DNA from: Streptacidiphilus albus JL83
GTDB lineage: Bacteria > Actinomycetota > Actinomycetes > Streptomycetales > Streptomycetaceae
Direction of reading: 5' to 3'
Assembly: GCF_000744705.1 (NCBI RefSeq)
Contig: NZ_JQML01000001.1
Coordinates: forward strand, 1,178,001 to 1,242,000
DNA length: 64,000 nt
This document shows positions 17,505-25,836 of the stretch, piece after piece (the stretch's first letter is position 1; each line of letters starts with the position of its first letter). A program made the position numbers and the translations under genes. A model generated the notes under the pieces. That model worked only from the letters and a program-made list of their open reading frames with translations, was not told the DNA's origin and made no database searches.

Positions 17505-18422
17505 TCAGCCCTTGTTGGCCCCCAGGGTGAGCCCGGAGACGAACTGTTTCTGCAGCAGGAAGAAGACCACCAGCGTGGGCACCGCGACGATCAGGGCGGC
17601 GGCCGAGATCAGGTTGTTGTTCACGAAGAACTGGCCCTGGAGGTTGTTCAGCGCGGCGGTGATCGGACGTTTGTCGCCGGTCTGCATCAGCACGGTGGCC
17701 CAGAAGAAGTCGTTGTAGATCCAGGTGAACTCCAGCGTCGCCAGCGCCGCCAGCACCGGTCGGCAGAGCGGCATGATGATCTGCCAGTACTGCCGCCAGG
17801 CGGAGGCGCCGTCCACCATCGCCGCCTCGCTGAGCTCGTTCGGGATGGTGCGCATGTAGTTGGCGAGGACGAAGGCGCAGAAACCGGTCTGGAAGGCGAC
17901 GTGGATCAGGATGAGCCCGAGGTAGGAGTCGTCCATCTTGCCGGAGTCGGACAGCCAGAGCGGCAGCGGGATCAGCTGGTAGATCTTGTAGAGCGGGGTG
18001 ATGATGGCCTGCTGCGGCAGCAGGTTGCCGGCGGTGAAGAACATCAGCAGGAAGACGTTGATCCGGAACCGGTAGCGGGAGGCGACGAACGCCACCATGC
18101 TGGCCAGCAGCAGGGTCAGGATCAGCGCCGGAACGGTGATGATCGCCGAGTTCCAGAAGTAGAGCGGCAGGTCGGCCTGGCTCCAGGCGGCGCTGAAGTT
18201 GCTGAAGTTGAAGTGCCCGCCGAGCGAGACGTAGCCGTACTTCTCGGTGTCGGTGTAGGGGCGCAGCGCGGTGAAGAAGGCGTAGAGCAGCGGTGCCAGC
18301 CAGATCACCGAGGTGCCGACCAGGAAGAGGTGCAGGCCGATCCGGCCGATCCGGCGCGGGCGACGGGGCGTTGCGGCCGGCGCGGCGGGGGCGGTCGCCC
18401 TGACGGCGGTGGTCGCGCTCAT
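17505..18422 (-). CDS. Sugar ABC transporter permease, MalG/CUT1 type
   Basis: Inner-membrane permease of 305 residues with six predicted spans and the EAA loop (about 197-216), SEAAMVDGASAWRQYWQIIMPL, that docks on the ATPase. After an Ala/Pro-rich N-terminus the first span is HLFLVGTSVIWLAPLLYAFF. It ends in LTLGANKG, a typical CUT1 permease end. The start overlaps the stop of the second permease gene by 4 bp (ATGA), so the two are cotranslated. No ATP-binding subunit is encoded nearby. In Streptomyces such importers are energised by the shared ATPase MsiK, which is the likely partner here. Confidence 0.9.
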   Translation of the reverse strand: MSATTAVRATAPAAPAATPRRPRRIGRIGLHLFLVGTSVIWLAPLLYAFFTALRPYTDTEKYGYVSLGGHFNFSNFSAAWSQADLPLYFWNSAIITVPALILTLLLASMVAFVASRYRFRINVFLLMFFTAGNLLPQQAIITPLYKIYQLIPLPLWLSDSGKMDDSYLGLILIHVAFQTGFCAFVLANYMRTIPNELSEAAMVDGASAWRQYWQIIMPLCRPVLAALATLEFTWIYNDFFWATVLMQTGDKRPITAALNNLQGQFFVNNNLISAAALIVAVPTLVVFFLLQKQFVSGLTLGANKG

Positions 18423-19360
18423 TCTTGGCCGTCCTTCCGGAAGATGGTGAACAGGTAGGGCACGATGAAGGCCATCGAGATCAGCAGCAGGATGGTGGCC
18501 AGTGCGGAGCCGAAGCCGATCCGGCTGGCCTCGCCGATGATGTTGTCGGTGACCAGGACCGAGAGCAGTTCCAGGCCGTCGGTGCCCTGGTTGATGACGT
18601 AGACGATGTCGAAGGCGCGCAGCGACTCGATCACGGTGATCACCAGGACCACCACGTTGATCGGCCGCAGGGCGGGCCAGACCACGTGGCGGAAGGTCTG
18701 CCACTGGCCGGCGCCGTCCAGTGCGGCGGCCTCCTTCATGGAGGGGTCGACGCTCTTCAGCCCGGCCAAGTACATGATCATGATGTAGCCGGTCTGCCGC
18801 CAGCAGGCCATCAGCAGCACGGCCCAGATGTTGAGGTGCGGGTTGCCCAGCCAGTCGATCAGGTCGTTCTGCCCGGCGTGCCCGGTCAGGTTGTTGAGCA
18901 GGCCCTGGGTGGGCGAGAAGATCAGCTCGGTCATGAAGCCGACCAGCGCGAGCGAGAGCACCACCGGCAGGAAGAGCACGCTCTGGTAGATCCGGGAGAA
19001 GCGGATCTGCTTGTCCAACTGCACGGCCAGGAACAGTCCGAAGGGCGCCGGCAGGAAGAAGAAGACGGCGAGCCAGATCAGGTTGTGTTCCAGCGCCGGA
19101 TAGAAGGACGGGTAGATGGTGAAGATGTTGTGGTAGTTGGTCCAGCCGATCCAGTGGATCGAGGAGACCCCGCCGATGCCGGGCCAGCTGGAGAACGACA
19201 GGACGATCGACAGCAGCGCCGGGATCCATACGAAGGACAGGGTGAGCAGCAGCGGCACCCCGGCCATCAGGGTGAGCGCCACCCGGTCGCCGGTCGACAG
19301 CCGCCGTCCCCGCGCCCGCCGTTGCCGTCGCCGTCGCGGACTGATATCCAATGCGGTCAT
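18419..19360 (-). CDS. Sugar ABC transporter permease, MalF/CUT1 type
   Basis: Partner permease of 313 residues with about six spans and the EAA loop KEAAALDGAGQWQTFRHVVWP (about 212-232). A basic N-terminus (SPRRRRQRRARGRR) precedes the first span. ATG at 19360 (MTALDIS) is chosen; the longer frame adds an Arg/Ser-rich segment without support. It lies between the binding-protein gene upstream and the MalG-type permease, in the usual order binding protein, MalF, MalG. The sugar is not deducible from the permease sequence. Confidence 0.9.
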   Translation of the reverse strand: MTALDISPRRRRQRRARGRRLSTGDRVALTLMAGVPLLLTLSFVWIPALLSIVLSFSSWPGIGGVSSIHWIGWTNYHNIFTIYPSFYPALEHNLIWLAVFFFLPAPFGLFLAVQLDKQIRFSRIYQSVLFLPVVLSLALVGFMTELIFSPTQGLLNNLTGHAGQNDLIDWLGNPHLNIWAVLLMACWRQTGYIMIMYLAGLKSVDPSMKEAAALDGAGQWQTFRHVVWPALRPINVVVLVITVIESLRAFDIVYVINQGTDGLELLSVLVTDNIIGEASRIGFGSALATILLLISMAFIVPYLFTIFRKDGQE

Positions 19361-19474
19361 ACGTTCCTCATCACAGTGCGGCCTGCGCGCCAGGCGAGAC
19401 CGGGAACACGCGGAAGGGGCCGGTGACGGCCGGCGGTGGCACCGCCGTTCCGCCACCGGCCGTCTGAACCGGCC

Positions 19475-20833
19475 TCAGCCGTTGCTGGACCAGATCGACT
19501 TGGCCTGCTTGTCGACATTGGAGAGGATGCTGTTGATGTCGCCGGGGTTGTTCAGGAACTGCTGGATCGCCGGGAGCATCACCGGGTCGGCGAAGTCCGG
19601 GCGGGTGTCGCGGTCCATGAACTGCGAGATGTTCTTCGCCTTCTGGATCAGCGCGATCGACTGGGTCTGCGGAGTGGTGTACTTCGAGGTGTCCACCCCG
19701 TTGGCGGTGGCGATGTCGGCCGGGTCGGCGGCCAGCCACAACTGCTGGGCCGGGGCGGTGCCCAGGTACTCCAGCAGCGCGACCGCGCCGGTGCGGTTCT
19801 TCGGCGAGTGCGAGAGCATCATGCCGTCGATGGGCGCCTCGACCGAGTCCTGCCCGTAGGTCGGGTTGATCTCGGGGAAGGCGAAGAAGCCCAGGTCGTC
19901 CGCCTTGGCCCCGGTGAAGATGGTGCCGATCTGGTCCAGCCCCAGGACCATCATCCCGGCCTGCTTGTTGAGCAGTTGGGTCGCGCCCTCCTGCCAGGTC
20001 AGCCCGAGGAAGCCGGAGGAGTAGTACGGGATCAGCTGCTTCCACTGGTCGAAGACCGCCTTGACCTGCGGCGTGTTCCAGTTGGTGCCGTTGCGCATCA
20101 GGTCGATGTGGAAGTCGAAACCGTTCATCCGCATGTCGAGGTAGTCGAAGGTGCCCATCGCGGGCCAGCCGTCCTTGTCGGTGAAGGCGATCGGGATCAG
20201 CCCGTCGCTCTTCATCTTCTTGGCCAGCGCGATGTACTCGTCCCAGGTGGTGGGCTCGGTGTAGCCCTTCGACGCCCACAGGCTCTTGCTGTAGTAGACG
20301 GCCCAGGGGTAGTAGTCGAACGGCACGAAGTAGTAGTGCCCGTCGCTCCCCTTGCTCTGCGCCTTCATCGCGTCGGTGTAGTTGCCGCCGATCTTGGCCC
20401 AGACGTCGTCGATCTGGTCGACCAGGCCCTGCGCGGCGAAGAACTGCATCCGCTCGCCGGCGAACCAGTTGAACGCGTCCTGCGGGTTGCCCTGCAGGTA
20501 GGTGGTGATGTTCTGCTGGAAGGTGTTGTGGTCGACCCAGTTGACGTCGACCGTGTAGCCGGTCTCCACCTTCGCCTGGGCGAACAGTGTCTCGTAGGCG
20601 CCCTTCGGCTGCGGCACCGCCGCATTGGAGCCGAAGGTGACCGTCTTGCTCGAAGTGCCGCTGGAGCCACTGGAACCGGACCCGCTGCTGCAGGCGGCCA
20701 GCAGTGACGGCAGGGCGACTGCGCCCGCGCCGATCGCTGCGCCGCGAAGGAGCGACCGGCGCGATATCGACTGTCCGAGCGTGTGCGAAAGCGCTCCGGT
20801 CGGCCTGTTGGTGTTGGTTTCGTGCTGCGCCAT
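19475..20833 (-). CDS. Sugar ABC transporter substrate-binding lipoprotein (Tat-exported)
   Basis: Extracellular solute-binding protein family 1, 452 residues, tethered to the outer face of the membrane. The N-terminus has a twin-arginine motif SRRSLLRG (about 25-32), a hydrophobic stretch and the lipobox LLAAC (Cys about 48), followed by a Ser/Gly linker. The mature part shows typical binding-protein segments such as FNWFAGERMQ, TTWDEYIALAKKMK and GMMVLGLDQIG. ATG at 20833 has GGGAGGGG. It is the first gene of the importer operon. The upstream palindrome at 20869-20882 may be its operator. Confidence 0.92.
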   Translation of the reverse strand: MAQHETNTNRPTGALSHTLGQSISRRSLLRGAAIGAGAVALPSLLAACSSGSGSSGSSGTSSKTVTFGSNAAVPQPKGAYETLFAQAKVETGYTVDVNWVDHNTFQQNITTYLQGNPQDAFNWFAGERMQFFAAQGLVDQIDDVWAKIGGNYTDAMKAQSKGSDGHYYFVPFDYYPWAVYYSKSLWASKGYTEPTTWDEYIALAKKMKSDGLIPIAFTDKDGWPAMGTFDYLDMRMNGFDFHIDLMRNGTNWNTPQVKAVFDQWKQLIPYYSSGFLGLTWQEGATQLLNKQAGMMVLGLDQIGTIFTGAKADDLGFFAFPEINPTYGQDSVEAPIDGMMLSHSPKNRTGAVALLEYLGTAPAQQLWLAADPADIATANGVDTSKYTTPQTQSIALIQKAKNISQFMDRDTRPDFADPVMLPAIQQFLNNPGDINSILSNVDKQAKSIWSSNG

Positions 20834-20868
20834 GACCCCTCCCCAGGGGTTCGAATGAAAACACAAAC

Positions 20869-20882
20869 GAACGTGAGCGTTC
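20869..20882. promoter_or_regulatory. Inverted repeat upstream of the sugar importer
   Basis: GAACG-TGAG-CGTTC, a 5-4-5 inverted repeat, lies 36 bp before the start of the binding-protein gene in an AT-richer stretch. Its size and position fit a LacI, ROK or GntR-type sugar repressor site. No such regulator is adjacent. Confidence 0.5.
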
Positions 20883-21065
20883 AGATATCACCAACCATGA
20901 GAAGGCATGTCAAGGTCTCGCGCAGGATGAAAATCACCGCACATGGCAGGCCAACTGACGGTACGTCGCGGCTGGGGGCGTGACAGGGCCCCGGGGTGGG
21001 GGTTTACCCCGATGTTGGAGAGTGTTGATTCTCGATCGTCTCTGTAACAATTGGGAAACGGGAGG

Positions 21066-21716
21066 TCAACTCGCGGAGCGTGAGCGCCCCTGCCGCGCGA
21101 ACCGCAGCACCAGGCCGTCGACCAGTGCGGTGAGGCCGGTCTCGAAGGCGCCCTCGTCGACCTGCCGCTGACGCTCTGCCAGCAGGTGCGCCTCGCCGAG
21201 GTGGGGATAGTCCCCGGCGTACACCTGCTCGTCGTCGACGAAGCCGGCGGCGAACGAGCCCAGTGCGGAACCGAACACGAAGTAACGCATCAGCGCACCG
21301 ATCCGGGTGGCCTCGCCCTTGGACCAGCCGGCGTCGACCAGCCCGCCGAAGACCGCGTCCGCGATCCGCAGCGCATTGGCCCGGCGGCCGGGGCCCTGCG
21401 CCAGCACCGGTACCAGTTGCGGGTGGGCGACCAGCGCGCCCCGGTAGGAGCGCGCCCAGGCCAGCAGCGGCAGCTGCCACTCGCCCGGGGGCTCGGCCCA
21501 CATCGAGAGGTCCACCTCGCCGAGGACATGGTCGATCACCGCGTCCAGCAGCGCGTCCTTGGTCGCGAAGTGGTTGTACAGGGAGGGTCCGCTGACCCCG
21601 AGCTCGGCGGCGAGCCGACGGGTCGAGAGCGCGGCCAGCCCCTCCGCGTCGACCAGGGCGACGGCGGCGGCCACGATCCGCTCGCGGCTGAGCAGCGGAT
21701 TGCGCGGACGGGCCAC
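21066..21716 (-). CDS. TetR-family regulator (TetR_C with acyl-CoA gene neighbour)
   Basis: Transcriptional repressor of 216 residues with an N-terminal TetR HTH: RERIVAAAVALVDAEGLAALSTRRLAAELGVSGPSLYNHFATKDALLDAV (about 10-58 in two stretches), followed by a variable ligand-binding half. The GTG at 21716 (VARPRN) is selected because AGGAGG lies five bases upstream; the longer frame reads into CGGTCGGT repeats. It is divergent from the acyl-CoA dehydrogenase, with an interrupted palindrome AAACT-N9-AGTTT at 21851-21869 between them, so it probably represses the dehydrogenase/thiolase pair in response to an acyl-CoA or acid. Confidence 0.88.
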   Translation of the reverse strand: MARPRNPLLSRERIVAAAVALVDAEGLAALSTRRLAAELGVSGPSLYNHFATKDALLDAVIDHVLGEVDLSMWAEPPGEWQLPLLAWARSYRGALVAHPQLVPVLAQGPGRRANALRIADAVFGGLVDAGWSKGEATRIGALMRYFVFGSALGSFAAGFVDDEQVYAGDYPHLGEAHLLAERQRQVDEGAFETGLTALVDGLVLRFARQGRSRSAS

Positions 21717-21753
21717 GGGTACCTCCTGGGTCGGCCGGACCGGACGGCTCGGT

Positions 21754-21800
21754 CGGTCGGTCGGGATCGGCGCGGATCGGTCGGTCGGGATCGGTCGGGC
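21754..21800. repeat. Direct repeats of CGGTCGGTCGGGATCGG
   Basis: A 17-bp motif, CGGTCGGTCGGGATCGG, occurs twice about 23 bp apart upstream of the TetR GTG start. It sits in the leader of the TetR gene and could be part of the intergenic control region or simple slippage-derived sequence. Confidence 0.5.
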
Positions 21801-21850
21801 GTTCGTTCGCCGCCGCTTCCGCTGCTGCACCGGAAGGGGTTACAGTCGAA

Positions 21851-21869
21851 AAACTTGCACTGCTAGTTT
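21851..21869. promoter_or_regulatory. Candidate TetR operator before the acyl-CoA dehydrogenase
   Basis: AAACT-tgcactgct-AGTTT is a 19-bp interrupted palindrome in the only AT-rich part of the divergent TetR/dehydrogenase promoter region. TTGCAC at 21855-21860 could serve as a -35 element. Binding by the neighbouring TetR protein is an inference from position. Confidence 0.45.
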
Positions 21870-21910
21870 ATCTGCTCCGCCACCCCGCCGCAGAGGACTG
21901 TCGAGGACCC

Positions 21911-23086
21911 GTGAACCTGGAGCTCACCGAGGAACAGGCCGCCGTGCGCGCACTGGCCGCCGAGTTCGTCGACCGCGAGATCGTACCCAACGCCGCCGCC
22001 TGGGACCGGGCCGAACAGGTCGACCGGGGCATCGTCAAGAAGCTCGGCGACCTCGGCTTCCTCGGGCTCACCATCCCCGAGGAGTACGGCGGCTCCGGCG
22101 GCGACCACCTCGCCTACGTCCTGGTCACCGAGGAGCTGGGACGCGGCGACTCCTCGGTGCGCGGCCTGGTCTCGGTCTCGCTCGGACTGGTCGCCAAGTC
22201 GATCGCCCACTACGGCACCGAGGAGCAGAAGCAGCGCTGGCTCCCCCGGCTCACCTCCGGCGACGCCCTCGGCTGCTTCGCCCTGACCGAGCCCGGCACC
22301 GGCTCCGACGCCGGCAACCTCAGCACCCGGGCCGTCCGGGAGGGCGACGACGAGGGCGACGGCTGGGTGCTCGACGGCAGCAAGATGTTCATCACCAACG
22401 GCACCTGGGCCGAGGTCGCCCTGGTCTTCGCCCGCACCGGCGGCAGCGACCCCGAGCAGGCCGGGCACAAGGGTGTCAGCGCCTTCCTGGTGCCCACCGA
22501 CTCCCCCGGGCTCACCCGGCGGACCGTCCACGGCAAGCTCGGCCTGCGGGGCCAGCCGACCGCCGAGCTGGTCTTCGAGGGGGTCCGGGTGCCGCACAGC
22601 GCCATGCTCGGCGCCGAGGGCAAGGGCTTCGGCGTGGCCATGGCCGCGCTGGCCAAGGGCAGGATGTCGGTCGCGGCCGGCTGCGTCGGCATCGTCCAGG
22701 CCTCCCTGGACGCGGCCCTCGGCTACGCCGGGCAGCGCGAGCAGTTCGGCGCCCCGATCGCCGGACACCAACTGGTGCAGGAGATGCTCGCCGACATCAA
22801 GGTCGAGCTGGACGCCGCCCGGCTGCTGGTCTGGCGGGTCGCCGACCTGATCGACCGGGGACTGCCCTTCGCCACCGAGTCCTCGGTCGCCAAGCTCTAC
22901 GCCTCCGAGGCGGCGGTCAAGGCCGCCAACACCGCGCTCCAGGTCTTCGGCGGCTACGGCTTCATCGACGAGTACCCGGTCGGCAAGTACGTCCGCGACG
23001 CCCGGGTGATGACCCTCTACGAGGGCACCAGTCAGATCCAGAAGCTGCTCATCGGCCGCGCGCTGACCGGCGTCAACGCTTTCTGA
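21911..23086 (+). CDS. Acyl-CoA dehydrogenase
   Basis: FAD-dependent acyl-CoA dehydrogenase of 391 residues for the first step of fatty-acyl or branched-chain acyl-CoA oxidation, cytosolic. N-terminal helical domain, then CFALTEPGTGSDAGN (about 127) for FAD binding, KMFITNGTWAEV, and the C-terminal LYEGTSQIQKLLIGR (about 368-382), whose Glu is the catalytic base in short-chain dehydrogenases. GTG at 21911. It precedes a thiolase gene on the same strand and is divergent from TetR. The region around its stop codon is imperfectly duplicated (28-bp period, 23062-23117). Confidence 0.9.
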   Translation: MNLELTEEQAAVRALAAEFVDREIVPNAAAWDRAEQVDRGIVKKLGDLGFLGLTIPEEYGGSGGDHLAYVLVTEELGRGDSSVRGLVSVSLGLVAKSIAHYGTEEQKQRWLPRLTSGDALGCFALTEPGTGSDAGNLSTRAVREGDDEGDGWVLDGSKMFITNGTWAEVALVFARTGGSDPEQAGHKGVSAFLVPTDSPGLTRRTVHGKLGLRGQPTAELVFEGVRVPHSAMLGAEGKGFGVAMAALAKGRMSVAAGCVGIVQASLDAALGYAGQREQFGAPIAGHQLVQEMLADIKVELDAARLLVWRVADLIDRGLPFATESSVAKLYASEAAVKAANTALQVFGGYGFIDEYPVGKYVRDARVMTLYEGTSQIQKLLIGRALTGVNAF

Positions 23087-23174
23087 CTTGCTGACCGGCG
23101 TCGACCCGTCCTGACCGGCCGCCCGCCACCGCCCGCCCCCGACTTCCCACCCGCCGCACCGAGGAGCCCGCCCC

Positions 23175-24362
23175 ATGCGTCCCGTCTACTTCGCCGCCGC
23201 CAAGCGCACCCCCGTGGGCCGGCTGCGCGGCGCCCTCTCCACCGTCCGCCCGGACGACCTGGCCGCCGCCGCGATCCGGGCCGTGCTGGCGAGCGTCCCC
23301 GCGCTCGACCCGGCCCGGATCGACGACGTCTACTGGGGCGCGGCCAACCAGTCCGGGGAGGACAACCGCAACATCGCCCGGATGGCGCTGCTGCTCGCGG
23401 GCGTGCCCGACTCCGTCCCCGGCGCCACGCTGAACCGGCTCTGCGCCTCCGGCCTGGAGGCGGTCACCGCCGCCGCCCGCGCCATCGGCTGCGGCGAGGC
23501 GGACATCGTCCTGGCCGGCGGCTCGGAGTCGATGAGCCGGGCGCCCTTCGTGCTGCCGCGTGCCGAGCAGGCGCTGCCGCTGGGCGCCGAGATCTTCGAC
23601 ACCAAGCTGGGCTGGCGGATGACCAATCCGAAGATGCGTGAGCTGCACGGGGTGCTGTCGATGGGCGAGACCGCCGAGGAGGTCGCCGACCGCTTCAAGG
23701 TCACCCGTGAGCAGCAGGACGCCTTCGCGCTCCGCAGCCACCGGCTGGCCGCCGCCGCCCGCGCGGACGGGCTGTTCGACGCCGAGATGGTCCCGGTGAC
23801 CCTGGCCGACGGCACGGTCGTCGACTCCGACGAGTCGATCCGGGCCGACACCACGGCGGAGAAGCTGGCCACGCTCAAGCCGGTGTTCCGCCAGGGCGGC
23901 TCGGTGACCGCCGGCAACTCCTCGCCGATGAACGACGGCGCCGCCGGCCTGCTGCTGGTCAGCGAGGAGGCCCTGCACGAGCTCGGGCTGGAGCCGCTGG
24001 GTCGCTACGCGGCCGGTGCGAGCGCCGGCGTCCACCCTGACGTCATGGGCATCGGCCCGGTCCCGGCCGTGCGCCGGGTGCTGGCCCGCTCCGGGCGCGA
24101 GCTGGTAGGGCTGGAGACGGCCGAGTTCAACGAGGCCTTCGCCGCCCAGGCCCTGGCCTGCGTCCAGGAGTTGGGGATCGACCCGGAGCTGGTCAACCCG
24201 CAGGGCGGGGCGATCGCCCTGGGCCACCCGCTGGGCGGGTCCGGCGCCCGGCTGCTCACCACCCTGCTGCACCGGATGAGCCGTACCGGCACCCGGCGCG
24301 GGCTGGCCACGATGTGCGTCGGCGTCGGCCAGGGCACGGCCGTGCTGGTCGACCGCGACTGA
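23175..24362 (+). CDS. Acetyl-CoA acyltransferase (thiolase)
   Basis: Thiolase of 395 residues for thiolytic cleavage of 3-ketoacyl-CoA or condensation of acetyl-CoA, cytosolic. All three catalytic elements are visible: NRLCASGLEA with the acyl-accepting Cys (about 91), GGAIALGHPLGGSGAR with the catalytic His (about 351), and the C-terminal CVGVGQGTA with the second Cys. GAGGAG precedes the ATG. It is 88 bp behind the acyl-CoA dehydrogenase and probably in one operon under the divergent TetR. The PcaF-like length also leaves open a 3-oxoadipyl-CoA thiolase role. The last codons plus stop are repeated (GACCGCGACT/GACCGCGAAC at 24351-24370). Confidence 0.92.
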   Translation: MRPVYFAAAKRTPVGRLRGALSTVRPDDLAAAAIRAVLASVPALDPARIDDVYWGAANQSGEDNRNIARMALLLAGVPDSVPGATLNRLCASGLEAVTAAARAIGCGEADIVLAGGSESMSRAPFVLPRAEQALPLGAEIFDTKLGWRMTNPKMRELHGVLSMGETAEEVADRFKVTREQQDAFALRSHRLAAAARADGLFDAEMVPVTLADGTVVDSDESIRADTTAEKLATLKPVFRQGGSVTAGNSSPMNDGAAGLLLVSEEALHELGLEPLGRYAAGASAGVHPDVMGIGPVPAVRRVLARSGRELVGLETAEFNEAFAAQALACVQELGIDPELVNPQGGAIALGHPLGGSGARLLTTLLHRMSRTGTRRGLATMCVGVGQGTAVLVDRD

Positions 24363-24456
24363 CCGCGAACGGCCGGGAACGGCCGCGACCGACCGGGACC
24401 GGCAACGGCTCGCGGTGCGGCGGACGGTCCGACCGCTGCACCGCTCGTCCTGGGCG

Positions 24457-25479
24457 TCAGGACCTGGCGTCCCAGTCGGTGAGCAGCAGGCGTTCCTTCT
24501 CCGGGCTCAGCTGCGGCAGCGCCGCCATGCTGCGGTACTCGCTGAACGCCTCCTCCAGGCCGCCGGGGGCGAAGAGCCGGTCGGCGGTGTCGCGGACGGA
24601 GTCGACGACCGGACGGCAGCGCAGCCCGGCCGCGAGCGCCTTGGCCGAGGAGACGTTCCACACCTCCGCCATCTCCTCGTTGCGCGGTGCCCAGAGCGGC
24701 AGCTCCGACCAGGGTTCGACGGCGTGGTCGAGCAGGAACCGGTCGTCCATCCAGACCGGTTCGGCCTTGTCGCCGGTGGCCTCCAGGCAGGCGCCCAGGT
24801 ACTCGCCCCAGGTGGCGTTCCCGCTCGGCCCGGTGACGATGTAGCTGCCGCTGTCCTCGGCCGCGATCCGGTCGAGACCGAAGGCGGCGATGTCCCGGGC
24901 GTCGATGAGCTGCATCTGCTGCTCGGGCGCGGCCGGCGCGACCATCCGGCCGCCCTCGGAGGCCCGGCGCAGCCACCAGATGGTGCGTCGGGCCCGGTCG
25001 CCCGGGCCCATGATCAGGCCGGGCTGGATGATCAGGGCGCGGCCCGGGAAGCCATCGGTGACCGCGTTCTCGCAGCCGGCCTTGAGCTTCCCGTAGTCGC
25101 CGTCCCCGCGGCCGGCGTCGGCGGGGCACTCGTGGCGCGGGGAGTCCTCGTCGACGGTGACGGCGGGGAAGCCCGGGTAGGCGTTGACGGAGGAGATGAA
25201 GAGGTAGCTCGACGCGGCGCCGGCGAGGGCGGCCACGGACGCGCCGACGATGCTCGGCACGTAGCCGCAGACGTCGACGACGGCGTCCCAGGGTCCGGAT
25301 TCGGCGAGTCGGGCGAGGTCCTCGTCCGACTCGCGGTCCCCGCGGATCGTTTCCACGCCGGGGAGGTCGGCGGCGCTCCGGCCTCGGTTGAAGGTGGTGA
25401 CCTCCCAACCCCGGGAGAGGGCCTCGGCAGCGAATGCCTGCCCGAGGAAGACGGTTCCACCGATTACCAGGAGTCTCAT
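24457..25479 (-). CDS. NAD-dependent epimerase/dehydratase (extended SDR)
   Basis: Rossmann-fold protein of 340 residues. The N-terminal dinucleotide-binding motif is GGTVFLGQAF (about 7-16), and FISSVNAYPG carries the catalytic Ser region. YGKLK (about 129-133) is the YxxxK pair, so the catalytic Tyr and Lys are intact. Residues from about 200 are typical of reductase-like extended SDRs that act on sugars or isoflavonoid-like substrates. It lies alone on the minus strand, converging with the thiolase. The substrate cannot be deduced. Confidence 0.82.
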   Translation of the reverse strand: MRLLVIGGTVFLGQAFAAEALSRGWEVTTFNRGRSAADLPGVETIRGDRESDEDLARLAESGPWDAVVDVCGYVPSIVGASVAALAGAASSYLFISSVNAYPGFPAVTVDEDSPRHECPADAGRGDGDYGKLKAGCENAVTDGFPGRALIIQPGLIMGPGDRARRTIWWLRRASEGGRMVAPAAPEQQMQLIDARDIAAFGLDRIAAEDSGSYIVTGPSGNATWGEYLGACLEATGDKAEPVWMDDRFLLDHAVEPWSELPLWAPRNEEMAEVWNVSSAKALAAGLRCRPVVDSVRDTADRLFAPGGLEEAFSEYRSMAALPQLSPEKERLLLTDWDARS

Positions 25480-25489
25480 GTCCGGAGTC

Positions 25490-25750
25490 TTACCCGGCCG
25501 GTTGACGCTCCGGAAGATCGGTACGCCGAGAGCAGAGGTCGTCCGCCACGGGCGAACGGTCGTCGCCGGAGCCGAGACCGGAGCCGAAACCGGAGCCGGA
25601 GTCGGGGCGGTCGGCGGGGGTGGTGAGTGAGACGGTGCGGGTGTCCGGCCCGGACCCGCGGGTCCTGCGCTCCAGGACGACCGCGAGAGCCAGGGCGAGG
25701 ACGACAGCGACGAGGATGATCAGGGTGCCTGAGATCTGCGAACCAGTCAT
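25490..25750 (-). CDS. Small single-pass membrane protein, unknown
   Basis: 86 residues when started at the ATG at 25750 (MTGSQISG), one membrane span (about 8-27, LIILVAVVLALALAVVL) and a hydrophilic tail with Gly/Ser repeats (GSGFGSGLGSG) from a GGAGCCG(A)-type DNA repeat. No family recognised. It starts 87 bp from the divergent GlxA-like regulator and follows closely the start of the epimerase gene on the same strand. A longer ATG at 25774 is possible. Size and topology are typical of many small Streptomyces membrane proteins. Confidence 0.5.
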   Translation of the reverse strand: MTGSQISGTLIILVAVVLALALAVVLERRTRGSGPDTRTVSLTTPADRPDSGSGFGSGLGSGDDRSPVADDLCSRRTDLPERQPAG

Positions 25751-25836
25751 GGCAGTAATTCTTTGCTGCACCAATTACCGCCAACAGTGGCGCTTCTGCC
25801 CTTGTCCTGCAAAATCCTGCCAGCTACGCTGAGGCC

